NCBI GenBank assembly: GCA_958296055.1
Contig: CATQHS010000001.1
Coordinates: 3,010,277 to 3,074,276 of the forward strand
DNA length: 64,000 nt
Direction of reading: 5' to 3'
DNA from: an uncultured Acidimicrobiales bacterium
Lineage (GTDB): Bacteria; Actinomycetota; Acidimicrobiia; Acidimicrobiales; Aldehydirespiratoraceae
Shown: one piece after another, positions 17,298 to 25,380 of the stretch
Layout of the letters: every line of letters starts with the position of its first letter
Numbering within the stretch: position 1 is the first letter of the stretch
The notes under the pieces: generated by a model
Told to the model about the DNA's origin: nothing
The model's database searches: none
What the model saw: only the letters and a program-made list of their open reading frames with translations
Translations under genes and position numbers: made by a program

Positions 17298-19250
17298 ATG
17301 ACCTGGGTACCGGTCGAAGTCCAAGAGGACCACATACAGGGTCTTCTCAAAGGCGAGCCCATCGCGGGGATCATCCAGCTCGTCTGGAACTCTATCGACG
17401 CCGAGGCGCGTGAAATCAACGTCGTTGTGGTCGAAAACGGTTTGGGTGCCGTCGAAGAGATCAGGGTCGAAGACGACGGCCACGGGATGACTCATGAGGA
17501 AGCTACAGAGTACTTCGCCCTTCTCGGAGGTTCGTGGAAGCGTCGTGCCGAAAAATCTAAGAACGACCTTCGTATTCTTCACGGCCAAGAGGGGAAGGGC
17601 CGGTGGAAGGCTTTCACGTTGGGCTCCAAAGTTGTGTGGACCACCGTAGCTGAACACTCAGGAACACGTCAATTAACCGAGATAACTGGCCACCGTGGTC
17701 AACCTAAGGGCTTTGAGGTATCCGATCCTGTAGATTGCGAGAAACCTATTGGTACTATAGCACAGGTAATTGCTGATCAGCCTGGGCCGAGAGGGCTTCT
17801 AGGCGAGAAGTCATCTAAGAGTCTAACCGCAACCTTTGCTCTATATCTAAATATGTACCCTGAGTTAGAGATCAAATACCGAGGATCGTCACTTGATCCG
17901 ACACCCTTGCAGCAGTATAGCGCTGATTATACTATCAATATGGGTAATAATAAGTATGGTGATGCCACTCTAACGATCATTGAGTGGTCAGATCAAGTGC
18001 GCGTCCAAAGAGGATTGTATCTCTGTGATGCTAACGGGATAACTTTAGCTGACCTTAAGCCAGGTATACAGGCTAGCGGGTATGAGTTCACTGCGTATGT
18101 GCGTTGGGATGGATTCAGAGACATGGAAGATCGTCTCATGTTAGCAGAAAATGATCAAGAGTTATCGCATCTAATAACCGTTGTTCGGAATCAGATGCGT
18201 GACCACTTCAAACAGCGACGTGAGCAGCACATTCTTAATATAGTAGAGGAGTGGAAGCAGGATCAGGTCTATCCTTATGCTGATGAACCCCAGAGTGATC
18301 GGGAGCATGCAGTTAGAGATTTGTTTGATGTAGTTGCGGTCAAGGCAGCTTCGGCAGTTAATTCTTCTGAAGATCAAGTAGCAAAGCGGTTATCTCTTAG
18401 ACTACTGAAAGAGGCTCTTGAGACCAGTCCAACTTCTTTACGACGGGTTCTGACTGAAGTGTTACAACTGAGTAAAGAGAGTCTTTATGAACTCAATAAG
18501 TTGTTGGATCGTACTACGTTTACAAATATAATTGAAGCCTCGTCTCTTATATCTAAGAGACTGGATTTTCTTCTAGGTTTGCGGCAATTGGTTTTTGATC
18601 CGATGTCTGTACAATATCTCAAAGAAAGATCCCAGCTTCACCGCATTCTAACTACTGAGACCTGGGTGTTCGGTGAGGAGTTTGCGGTTACAGTTGATGA
18701 TCAGAATCTTACAAATGCACTCAAGGCACATATTAAAATGCTTGGCAGAGAAGAGCTTGCCAGCTTAGAACCAGTTTTGGACGAGCAAGGTAAGGATCGG
18801 ATACTAGATTTGTTATTGGCTCGTTCCTCACCTCAAGATAGAGATCGCCACGAACACCTTGTAGTAGAACTAAAAGCTCCTAATGTCACAATTGGAGCAG
18901 ATGAGATAACACAGATCAAAAGGTATGCATATGCAGTAGCTAAGGATAGCCGATTCAATATGACTGATGTTAAGTGGGATTTCATAGTAGTGTCCTCTGA
19001 TTTAGATGATTTTGCGCGCCAAGAAATTAGTACTGAACTAGCTAGGCATAACCCTGGTCTGCTACAAGCATCTGATGGTGGGGAATTCAGGATATGGATT
19101 AAGACTTGGGCGCAGATAATAGATACAGCCGAGCATAGGCATAAATTTGTAAAGAATGCGCTCAAGTATACACCGAGTTCGGATGATGCTCTCGCATACC
19201 TCCGTGAGGTCCACAATAAGTATCTGCCTGACAGCCTGGCTGCTCCATAG
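17298..19250 (+). CDS. GHKL ATPase fused to PD-(D/E)XK-like nuclease domain
   Basis: A protein of 650 residues from ATG 17298. Residues 1-200 form a Hsp90/MutL/MORC-type GHKL ATPase: N-box LVWNSIDAEA near 30, G1 box VEDDGHGM near 60, G2 box GQEGKGRWKAF near 100. The catalytic glutamate expected at the start of the N-box (as in MutL ELVENSLDA) is Gln here. Near 500-530 a DLLL strand followed by LVVELKAP looks like the D...ExK core of Shedu/DUF4263-like nucleases. ATP binding may therefore gate DNA cleavage. It is divergent from the helicase of the Hma-type locus. The first 130 codons are GC-rich and the rest AT-rich, suggesting a foreign or recombinant gene. It is not MutL: there is no MutL C-terminal domain and no mutS nearby. 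Confidence 0.75.
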   Translation: MTWVPVEVQEDHIQGLLKGEPIAGIIQLVWNSIDAEAREINVVVVENGLGAVEEIRVEDDGHGMTHEEATEYFALLGGSWKRRAEKSKNDLRILHGQEGKGRWKAFTLGSKVVWTTVAEHSGTRQLTEITGHRGQPKGFEVSDPVDCEKPIGTIAQVIADQPGPRGLLGEKSSKSLTATFALYLNMYPELEIKYRGSSLDPTPLQQYSADYTINMGNNKYGDATLTIIEWSDQVRVQRGLYLCDANGITLADLKPGIQASGYEFTAYVRWDGFRDMEDRLMLAENDQELSHLITVVRNQMRDHFKQRREQHILNIVEEWKQDQVYPYADEPQSDREHAVRDLFDVVAVKAASAVNSSEDQVAKRLSLRLLKEALETSPTSLRRVLTEVLQLSKESLYELNKLLDRTTFTNIIEASSLISKRLDFLLGLRQLVFDPMSVQYLKERSQLHRILTTETWVFGEEFAVTVDDQNLTNALKAHIKMLGREELASLEPVLDEQGKDRILDLLLARSSPQDRDRHEHLVVELKAPNVTIGADEITQIKRYAYAVAKDSRFNMTDVKWDFIVVSSDLDDFARQEISTELARHNPGLLQASDGGEFRIWIKTWAQIIDTAEHRHKFVKNALKYTPSSDDALAYLREVHNKYLPDSLAAP

Positions 19251-19277
19251 TGTCTAGGGGACCGGCGTCGGTGAAAT

Positions 19278-21005
19278 TCACACCCCGGCCATTAGACCAT
19301 GCATCTCGGCGATGGTTTCGGCCAGCCGGTCGGCGACGTCGTCCACCGCCACCCGCTCGGTGGTGCCGGTGGCCCGCTCGGTGAGTTCCACCACGCCGTC
19401 GGCCAGGGCCCGGCCCACCGTCACTCGCCAGGGGACGCCGATCAGCTCGGCGTCGGCGAACTTCACCCCGGCCCGGGCGTCCCGGTCGTCCAGCAGCGCC
19501 TCCACCCCCCGGTCGCCTAGCTCCTCATAGAGCCGTGACCCGGCCGCGGCCGCGGCCTCGTCGCGGGCGGCGGCCACGGTGATCACCGCCTCGTAGGGCG
19601 CCACCGGCACCGGCCACACCAGGCCCTTGTCGTCGTGGTGGATCTCGGCCACCGCGGCCATGGCCCGGCCGATCCCGATCCCGTAGGACCCCATGGTGAT
19701 GGTGCGCTCCACCCCGTCGGGGTCCAGCACGGTGGCGCCCAGCGCTTCGGCGTATCGGCGGCCCAGCTTGAAGATGTGGCCGGTCTCGATGCAGCGCACC
19801 ACCTCCAGGGGCGAGCCGCACACCGTGCAGGCCTCGCCCGCGGCCACCTCCCGCAGGTCGAGCCACTCGTCCACCGCGATGTCGCGGCCCACGTCCACCC
19901 CCGACAAGTGCCAGTCGTCTTCGTTGGCCCCGGTGGTGAGGTTGCGGCGGCCGGCCAGGGCGTGGTCGGCCAGGATGCGCAGGCCCCGAACCCCCACCGC
20001 CCCCAACGAGCCGGGACTGGCCCCCAGCCGCTCGACCGTCTCGGCCGCCTGGGCCGGTCGGACCTCGGCGGCCCCGGCGCCGTCCCTGAGCTTTTGGAGC
20101 TCGAGCTGGTGGTCGCCCCGCAGCAGCACCAGGGTCACGGCACCGTCGAGCGCCATCACCATGGTCTTGATCTGGCGGTCGGCCGGGGCGCCGCCCTCCG
20201 CCTCGGCCAGCGCCTCGATGGTGCGGACCCCCGGCGTGGGGAAGCGCACCGGGGCCTCGGGCCCGGCCTCGTTGTCGGCCACCGGCTCGACGGCGGAGGC
20301 GGCCCGCTCCCGGTTGGCGGCGTAGCCGCACGAACCGCACCGCACCACGTCGTCCTCGCCGGTGGGCGACGGCACCATGAACTCGGTCGACCCGGTGCCC
20401 CCCATCGCCCCCGACGACGCCGCCACCGGGATGGCCGGCAGCCCCAGCCGCTCGAAGATCCGGGTGTAGGCCCGGTGGTGCCGGTCGAAGCTGCGGTCGA
20501 GGCCCTCGTCGTCGAGGTCGAAGGAGTAGCTGTCCTTCATGGCGAACTCCCGCACCCGCAGCAGCCCGGACCGGGGCCGGGGCTCGTCCCGGAACTTCAT
20601 CTGGATCTGGTACCAGATCTGGGGCAGGTCCCTATAAGACGAGATCTCCCGAGCCAGGTCGGCGAAGACCTCCTCGTGGGTCATGCCCAGGGCCAGGTCG
20701 GCGCCCTTGCGGTCGGCGAGCCGGAACATCTCCTCGCCCATCGACTCCCAGCGGCCCGAGCGCTGCCACAGCGACGCCGGGTGCAGGGCCGGGGTCAGAA
20801 ACTCCTGGCCGCCGATTCGGTTCATCTCCTCTCGCACGATCTGCTCGACCTTGACGTACACCCGCATCCCCAGCGGGAGCATCGAGTAGTGGCCGGCGTG
20901 GAGCTGGCGGATGAACCCGCCCTGCACCAGCAGCCGGTGGTTGGCGGTGGAGGCGTCGGCGGGGGCGTCCCGGAGGGTGGGGGCGAACAGGTCAGACCAG
21001 CGCAT
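19278..21005 (-). CDS. proS: Prolyl-tRNA synthetase
   Basis: A protein of 575 residues, the usual size for the bacterial-type ProRS with an inserted editing domain. It attaches proline to tRNA-Pro in the cytoplasm. Class II signatures are present: the N-terminal catalytic half (RQLHAGHYSMLPLGMRV, then RDEPRPRSGLLRVREF near 150), an insertion of the YbaK type (about 230-390) that removes mischarged alanine, motif 3 GIGIGRAMAA near 450, and an anticodon-binding domain at the end. Two Cys pairs (RCGSCG near 225 and CTVCG near 400) flank the insertion. It is convergent with the GHKL gene and marks the return to core chromosome to the right of the defence island. Confidence 0.96.
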   Translation of the reverse strand: MRWSDLFAPTLRDAPADASTANHRLLVQGGFIRQLHAGHYSMLPLGMRVYVKVEQIVREEMNRIGGQEFLTPALHPASLWQRSGRWESMGEEMFRLADRKGADLALGMTHEEVFADLAREISSYRDLPQIWYQIQMKFRDEPRPRSGLLRVREFAMKDSYSFDLDDEGLDRSFDRHHRAYTRIFERLGLPAIPVAASSGAMGGTGSTEFMVPSPTGEDDVVRCGSCGYAANRERAASAVEPVADNEAGPEAPVRFPTPGVRTIEALAEAEGGAPADRQIKTMVMALDGAVTLVLLRGDHQLELQKLRDGAGAAEVRPAQAAETVERLGASPGSLGAVGVRGLRILADHALAGRRNLTTGANEDDWHLSGVDVGRDIAVDEWLDLREVAAGEACTVCGSPLEVVRCIETGHIFKLGRRYAEALGATVLDPDGVERTITMGSYGIGIGRAMAAVAEIHHDDKGLVWPVPVAPYEAVITVAAARDEAAAAAGSRLYEELGDRGVEALLDDRDARAGVKFADAELIGVPWRVTVGRALADGVVELTERATGTTERVAVDDVADRLAETIAEMHGLMAGV

Positions 21006-21171
21006 GGCCCGCCACTGTAAGGGCTCAGCGGGCTGACCGGGGCCGGCCGCGGCTCGCTCGACGGGAGCGCGAATTTCGTGATGGTGGTGGTCATGGCGTC
21101 AGTTGTGCTGACTCGGTGCTGGCCGCGGACGGCTCGACGGGAGCGGTCTTCGGCGCCGTTAGGTTGGGCCG

Positions 21172-22197
21172 ATGGTCGTGGCGGTCGCCGAGCGGGCCCC
21201 GTCGATTCGGGATGCCGAGCGGGTGGCGGCTGCGTTGGCTGCTGCGGGGGTGTGTGAGGTGTGGCTGCACGGGTCGGTGGCCCGGGGCGTGGCCGGCCCG
21301 GGCAGCGACATTGACTTGGTTGCCGTGTACCCCGATCTCGACTATCGCCGGCGTTGGAAGCGCAAGGGCGAGCTGTCGGAGTTGGCCGGGCGGTTTTGTC
21401 CTTGGGATGTGGATGTTTTTGTCACTGATTTGCCCGAGTGGACGATCCGTTCGGGGCTTGTAACTTCTTTTGAGCGAGGGGTTCGAGCCCTCGGCGAACT
21501 GCTGCTTCCCCGACCCGACGCCGTGATCGGCGTGCGATGGGGGAAGGAGATCGGCTTGCCGGGCAGCGACGACCAAGAAGCCCTCTACACGATGGACTTG
21601 GCGAACCAGGCGCTCCACAACCTGGATGTGGCTCTGACCTGGCTGGTGACGCAGCGAACCCGTGAGGACTACCAATTGCGCCGTCAGATTTATCTGATGT
21701 GCCGCGAGTCCCAGATGGCGGCGGAGGGGGCGTTGAAAGCCTTGGTGCATCTGTATGGGCACCGCCCGCCCCCTGACACCCACAGTCTCGGAGAGCTTTG
21801 CGCCGGTTTGCCCCGTGACATCGCCGCTGGTGCGGGCCGGATACTGGAGGGGATCGACAGGGCCGAGATGAGCCGCTGGCGGCTGGTCGGCACCTACCCA
21901 GCCGACTACCCGGAGGAAGCCGCGAGGGCACCCGAGCTGGCCGAGCCCTACTTGTGCGCCGCGGTCGGGTTGAACGGCTACGTCGTCGATCACGTCGAGG
22001 CCCGGACCGGCCCGGACCCAGTGCTGCACGAAAACCGGGAGCACACTGCCAAGATCGCGGCCTGGCTCGACGACCGCGAACCGGCCAGCGGCCGGGCTCG
22101 GACTGGCCCTTCGCCGTTGATCTCGATCAGCGGCCTCGCCCCGCCCCGGCCCCGCCAGCCCCCGCTGCCCGGTCTCGGCCCGTCCCGGCCCCGCTGA
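21172..22197 (+). CDS. Fused nucleotidyltransferase-HEPN protein, tandem copy 1
   Basis: A protein of 341 residues. The N-terminal half is a minimal nucleotidyltransferase (HGSVARG near 38, GSDIDLVAVYP near 48, third acid in [10 protein letters not shown]), with all catalytic residues present. The C-terminal half (about 140-280) is helical and HEPN-like, with [20 protein letters not shown] and HRPPPDTHSL; the latter satisfies Rx4-6H. In two-gene MNT/HEPN modules the nucleotidyltransferase silences the HEPN RNase by AMPylation; here both are in one chain. The last 35 residues are Pro/Arg-rich low complexity. It is the first of three tandem paralogues, differing mainly in a central segment encoded at about 21592-21700. 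A housekeeping KNTase-like role cannot be excluded. Confidence 0.75.
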   Translation: MVVAVAERAPSIRDAERVAAALAAAGVCEVWLHGSVARGVAGPGSDIDLVAVYPDLDYRRRWKRKGELSELAGRFCPWDVDVFVTDLPEWTIRSGLVTSFERGVRALGELLLPRPDAVIGVRWGKEIGLPGSDDQEALYTMDLANQALHNLDVALTWLVTQRTREDYQLRRQIYLMCRESQMAAEGALKALVHLYGHRPPPDTHSLGELCAGLPRDIAAGAGRILEGIDRAEMSRWRLVGTYPADYPEEAARAPELAEPYLCAAVGLNGYVVDHVEARTGPDPVLHENREHTAKIAAWLDDREPASGRARTGPSPLISISGLAPPRPRQPPLPGLGPSRPR

Positions 22198-22213
22198 CGC
22201 CTTTAGGGGTGGG

Positions 22214-23245
22214 ATGACGGTCGCAACGGTTGCAACTCCGTCAGTCCCCTCGGTTCGGGATGCTGAGCGGGTGGCGGCCGCGTTGGTCGCTGCGGGGGTG
22301 TGTGAGGTGTGGCTGCACGGGTCGGTGGCCCGGGGCGCGGCTGGCCCGGGCAGCGACATTGACTTGGTTGCCGTGTACCCCGATCTCGACTATCGCCGGC
22401 GTTGGAAGCGCAAGGGCGAGCTGTCGGAGTTGGCCGGGCGGTTTTGTCCTTGGGATGTGGATGTTTTTGTCACCGATTTGCCTGAGTGGACGATCCGTTC
22501 GGGGCTTATAACTTCTTTTGAGCGAGGGGTTCGAGCCCTCGGCGAACTGCTGCTTCCCCGACCCGACGCCGTGATCGGCGTGCGATGGGGGAAGGAGATC
22601 GGCTTGCCGGGCAGCGACGACCAGGAAGCCCTCTACACGATGAAACTGGCCAATGGGGCGCTCAGCAATATCGATACGGCCCTAGATTGGCTGGTGGCGA
22701 ATCGAACCCGTCAGGACTTCCGGCGGGAACTCCAGATTTATCAGGTGTGCCGCGAGTCCCAGATGGCGGCGGAGGGGGCGTTGAAAGCTCTGGTGCATCT
22801 GTATGGGCACCGCCCGCCCCCCGACACCCACAGCCTCGGAGAGCTTTGCGCCGGTTTGCCCCGTGACATCGCCGCTGGCGCGGGCCGGATACTGGAGGGG
22901 ATCGACAGGGCCGAGATGAGCCGTTGGCGGCTGGTCGGCACCTACCCGGCCGACTACCCGGAGGAGGCCGCGAGGGCGCCCGAGCTGGCCGAGCCCTACG
23001 CCTGCGCCGCGGTCGGGTTGAACAGCTACGCCGTCAGCCATGTCGAGGCCCGGACCGGCCCGGACTCGTTGCTGGACCAAAACCGGGAACTCACCGCCGA
23101 GGTGGCGGCTCGGCTTGACGAGCACGAACCGGTCAGCGGCCGGGCTCGGACCGGCCCTTCGCCGTTGATCTCGATCACCGGTCTCGGCCCGCCCCGGCCC
23201 CGCCAGCCCCCGCTGCCCGGTCTCGGCCCGTCCCGGCCCCGCTGA
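22214..23245 (+). CDS. Fused nucleotidyltransferase-HEPN protein, tandem copy 2
   Basis: A protein of 343 residues, nearly identical to copy 1 at DNA level over the nucleotidyltransferase half (GSVARG, SDIDL) and the HEPN-like half, including the RPPPDTH motif and the Pro/Arg-rich tail. The divergent part is the roughly 40 residues between EALYTM and [10 protein letters not shown] (encoded about 22636-22745). It follows copy 1 after 16 bases, so the genes form one transcription unit. Such close similarity points to recent duplication or gene conversion. The start at 22214 is an ATG; the extra N-terminal residues before DAERVAAAL differ from copy 1, so the upstream part is not part of the homogenised block. 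Confidence 0.75.
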   Translation: MTVATVATPSVPSVRDAERVAAALVAAGVCEVWLHGSVARGAAGPGSDIDLVAVYPDLDYRRRWKRKGELSELAGRFCPWDVDVFVTDLPEWTIRSGLITSFERGVRALGELLLPRPDAVIGVRWGKEIGLPGSDDQEALYTMKLANGALSNIDTALDWLVANRTRQDFRRELQIYQVCRESQMAAEGALKALVHLYGHRPPPDTHSLGELCAGLPRDIAAGAGRILEGIDRAEMSRWRLVGTYPADYPEEAARAPELAEPYACAAVGLNSYAVSHVEARTGPDSLLDQNRELTAEVAARLDEHEPVSGRARTGPSPLISITGLGPPRPRQPPLPGLGPSRPR

Positions 23246-23329
23246 CGCCGCGCTCCGCGGCCCGTTCCAGCCCGCCGCCTCGCTGACGCCGCCCCACGGC
23301 CCGTCCCAGCCCGGCTAGGTTTAAGCGCC

Positions 23330-24427
23330 ATGACAGTGGATGTCGATGCATCACCGGTTCCTTTGAGGCGGGATGCTGAGCGAGTGGCGGCCGCATTGGC
23401 CACCGCGGGGGTGTGCGAGGTGTGGCTGTACGGGTCGGTGGCCCGCGGTGAGGCCAGCCCCGACAGCGACATCGACCTGGTCGCCATATACCCCGATCTC
23501 GACTACCGCCGACGCTGGGACCGCAAACGCGAATTGGCCGACCTGGCCCAGCCGTTGGGCCCTTGGGAGGCGGACGTATTCGTCACCGACCTGCCCGAGT
23601 GGACGATCCGATCCGCCCTGTTGACCTCCTTCGAGCGAGGGATACGCACCCTCGGCGAGCAGTTGCTTCCCCGACCCGACGCCGTGACCGGCGTGCGATG
23701 GGGGAAGGAGATCGGTTTGCCGAACAGCGAAGACCAGGAAGCCCTCTACACAATGAGGCAAACGAACCTGGCGCTCTACAGCCTCGGGGAGGCGCTGGCA
23801 TCGCGAGCGGTGAAGCGAATCCGCGAGGACGAGTGGTGGTTCCGGATGTATCAGGTGTGCCGCGAGTCCCAGATGGCGGCGGAGGGGGCGCTGAAAGCCC
23901 TGGTGCACCTGTATGGGCACCGCCCGCCCTCCGATACCCACAGTCTCGGAGAGCTTTGCGCCGGTCTGCCCCGTGACATCGCCGCTGGCGCGGGCCGGAT
24001 ACTGGAAGCGGTGGACAGGGCCGAGATGAGCCGCTGGCGGCTGGTCGGCACCTACCCGTATGAGTACCCGGCGGAAGCGGTGAAAGGACCGGAGCTGGCC
24101 GAGTTGTACGCGTGCGCCGCGGTCGGCCTCAACGGCTACGCCGTCGACCACGTCGAGGTTCGGGTCGGCCCGAAGCCGGTGCTGGACCGCAACCGGGAGC
24201 TTGTCGCCGAGGTGGCGGCCTGGCTCGACGAGCACGAGGTCGCCAGCGGCCGGGCTCGGACCGGGCCTTCGCCGTTGATCTCGATCACCGGCCTCGCCTC
24301 GCCCCGACCCCGCCAGCCCCCGTTGCCCGGTCTCGGCCCGCCCCGGCCCCCACTGACGCCGCGCTCCGCGGCCCGTCCCACCCCGGCTGACGCCATCCCG
24401 CGGCCCGTCCGACCCCGGCCCCGCTGA
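23330..24427 (+). CDS. Fused nucleotidyltransferase-HEPN protein, tandem copy 3
   Basis: A protein of 365 residues and the most diverged of the three, but with the same order: GSVARG and [10 protein letters not shown] in the nucleotidyltransferase half, [20 protein letters not shown] and RPPSDTH in the HEPN-like half. The segment between EALYTM and CRES (about 23752-23862) is again replaced by unrelated sequence with several Trp and Arg. The C-terminal tail is longer (Pro/Arg-rich, ending PRPVRPRPR) because repetitive GC-rich DNA is translated before the stop codon. A gap of 84 bases with related low-complexity sequence separates it from copy 2. The cellular target is unknown. Confidence 0.73.
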   Translation: MTVDVDASPVPLRRDAERVAAALATAGVCEVWLYGSVARGEASPDSDIDLVAIYPDLDYRRRWDRKRELADLAQPLGPWEADVFVTDLPEWTIRSALLTSFERGIRTLGEQLLPRPDAVTGVRWGKEIGLPNSEDQEALYTMRQTNLALYSLGEALASRAVKRIREDEWWFRMYQVCRESQMAAEGALKALVHLYGHRPPSDTHSLGELCAGLPRDIAAGAGRILEAVDRAEMSRWRLVGTYPYEYPAEAVKGPELAELYACAAVGLNGYAVDHVEVRVGPKPVLDRNRELVAEVAAWLDEHEVASGRARTGPSPLISITGLASPRPRQPPLPGLGPPRPPLTPRSAARPTPADAIPRPVRPRPR

Positions 24428-24482
24428 CGCCGCCTCGCGCGTTCGTTTACGGTGCCGCGGGCCGGGGCTACAGTTTGCGGCG

Positions 24483-25364
24483 ATGAATCGCGACGTGATC
24501 GTCACCTGCGCCGTCACCGGGGCGGGCGACACCGCCGGCAAGCACCCGAACCTGCCGATCACCCCCGATCAGATCGCGGCCGCCGCCCTGGAGGCGGCCG
24601 AGGCCGGGGCGGCCATCGTCCACATCCACGTGCGCGACCCGGCCACCGGCCGCGGCGCCCGCGACGTGGAGCTGTACCGGGCCGTGGTGGAGCGGGTGCA
24701 GGCCGCCAACCCCGACGTCATCGTCAACCTCACCGCGGGCATGGGCGGCGACCTGATGATCGGCGACCCCGACCCCTTCGACTTCCAGCCCGACGGCACC
24801 GACCTGATCGGCGGACTGGAGCGCCTGGCCCACGTGGAGGCGCTCCGGCCCGACATGTGCAGCCTCGACTGCGGCACGCTGAACTTCGGCGAGGGCCACG
24901 CCGTGTACGTGAGCACCCCCGACATGCTCCGCGACATGGCCAAGAGGGTCCTCGAACTGGGGGTGAAGCCCGAGCTGGAGGTGTTCGACACCGGCCACCT
25001 GTGGTTCGCCAAGCAGATGATCGACGAGGGCCTCGTCGCTGACCCGCCCTGGATCCAGATCTGCACCGGCATCCCCTACGGGATGCCCACCGATGTGGGC
25101 CTGCTGGCCGCCGCAACCCGGCTGCTCCCGCCCGGCGCCGAGTTCACCACCTTCGCCATCTCGGCCCGTCAGATCCCGTGGGTGCCCCAGGCCGTCCTGC
25201 TGGGCGGCCACGTCCGGGTGGGCTTGGAGGACAACCTCTACCTGAAGCGGGGCGTGTTCGCGTCCAATGCCGACCTGGTGACCCGGGCCCGGGAGATCAT
25301 CGAGCGGATGGGGGCCCGGGTCCAGACCCCCGACCAGGCTCGCGAGACCCTGGGCCTGGGCTGA
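24483..25364 (+). CDS. Beta-keto acid cleavage enzyme (BKACE, DUF849)
   Basis: A protein of 293 residues, the normal size for the family of 3-keto-5-aminohexanoate cleavage enzyme. These Zn-dependent TIM-barrel enzymes condense a beta-keto acid with acetyl-CoA, giving acetoacetate and a new CoA ester. Typical landmarks are the start [11 protein letters not shown], the metal-binding HIHVRDP near 44-50 (His-x-His), [10 protein letters not shown] near 83, the conserved [11 protein letters not shown] near 160, and the end [10 protein letters not shown]. It lies 16 bases before the formate dehydrogenase catalytic gene and may share its promoter, although no direct metabolic link is obvious. The substrate within the family cannot be told from sequence reading. 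Confidence 0.9.
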   Translation: MNRDVIVTCAVTGAGDTAGKHPNLPITPDQIAAAALEAAEAGAAIVHIHVRDPATGRGARDVELYRAVVERVQAANPDVIVNLTAGMGGDLMIGDPDPFDFQPDGTDLIGGLERLAHVEALRPDMCSLDCGTLNFGEGHAVYVSTPDMLRDMAKRVLELGVKPELEVFDTGHLWFAKQMIDEGLVADPPWIQICTGIPYGMPTDVGLLAAATRLLPPGAEFTTFAISARQIPWVPQAVLLGGHVRVGLEDNLYLKRGVFASNADLVTRAREIIERMGARVQTPDQARETLGLG

Positions 25365-25380
25365 GGAAAGAGAGAACCCC

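Noticed and set aside
17298-19250. MutL mismatch-repair protein
   Set aside because: Only the GHKL boxes are shared. The MutL transducer and C-terminal domains are missing, a nuclease-like core is present, and no mutS is near.
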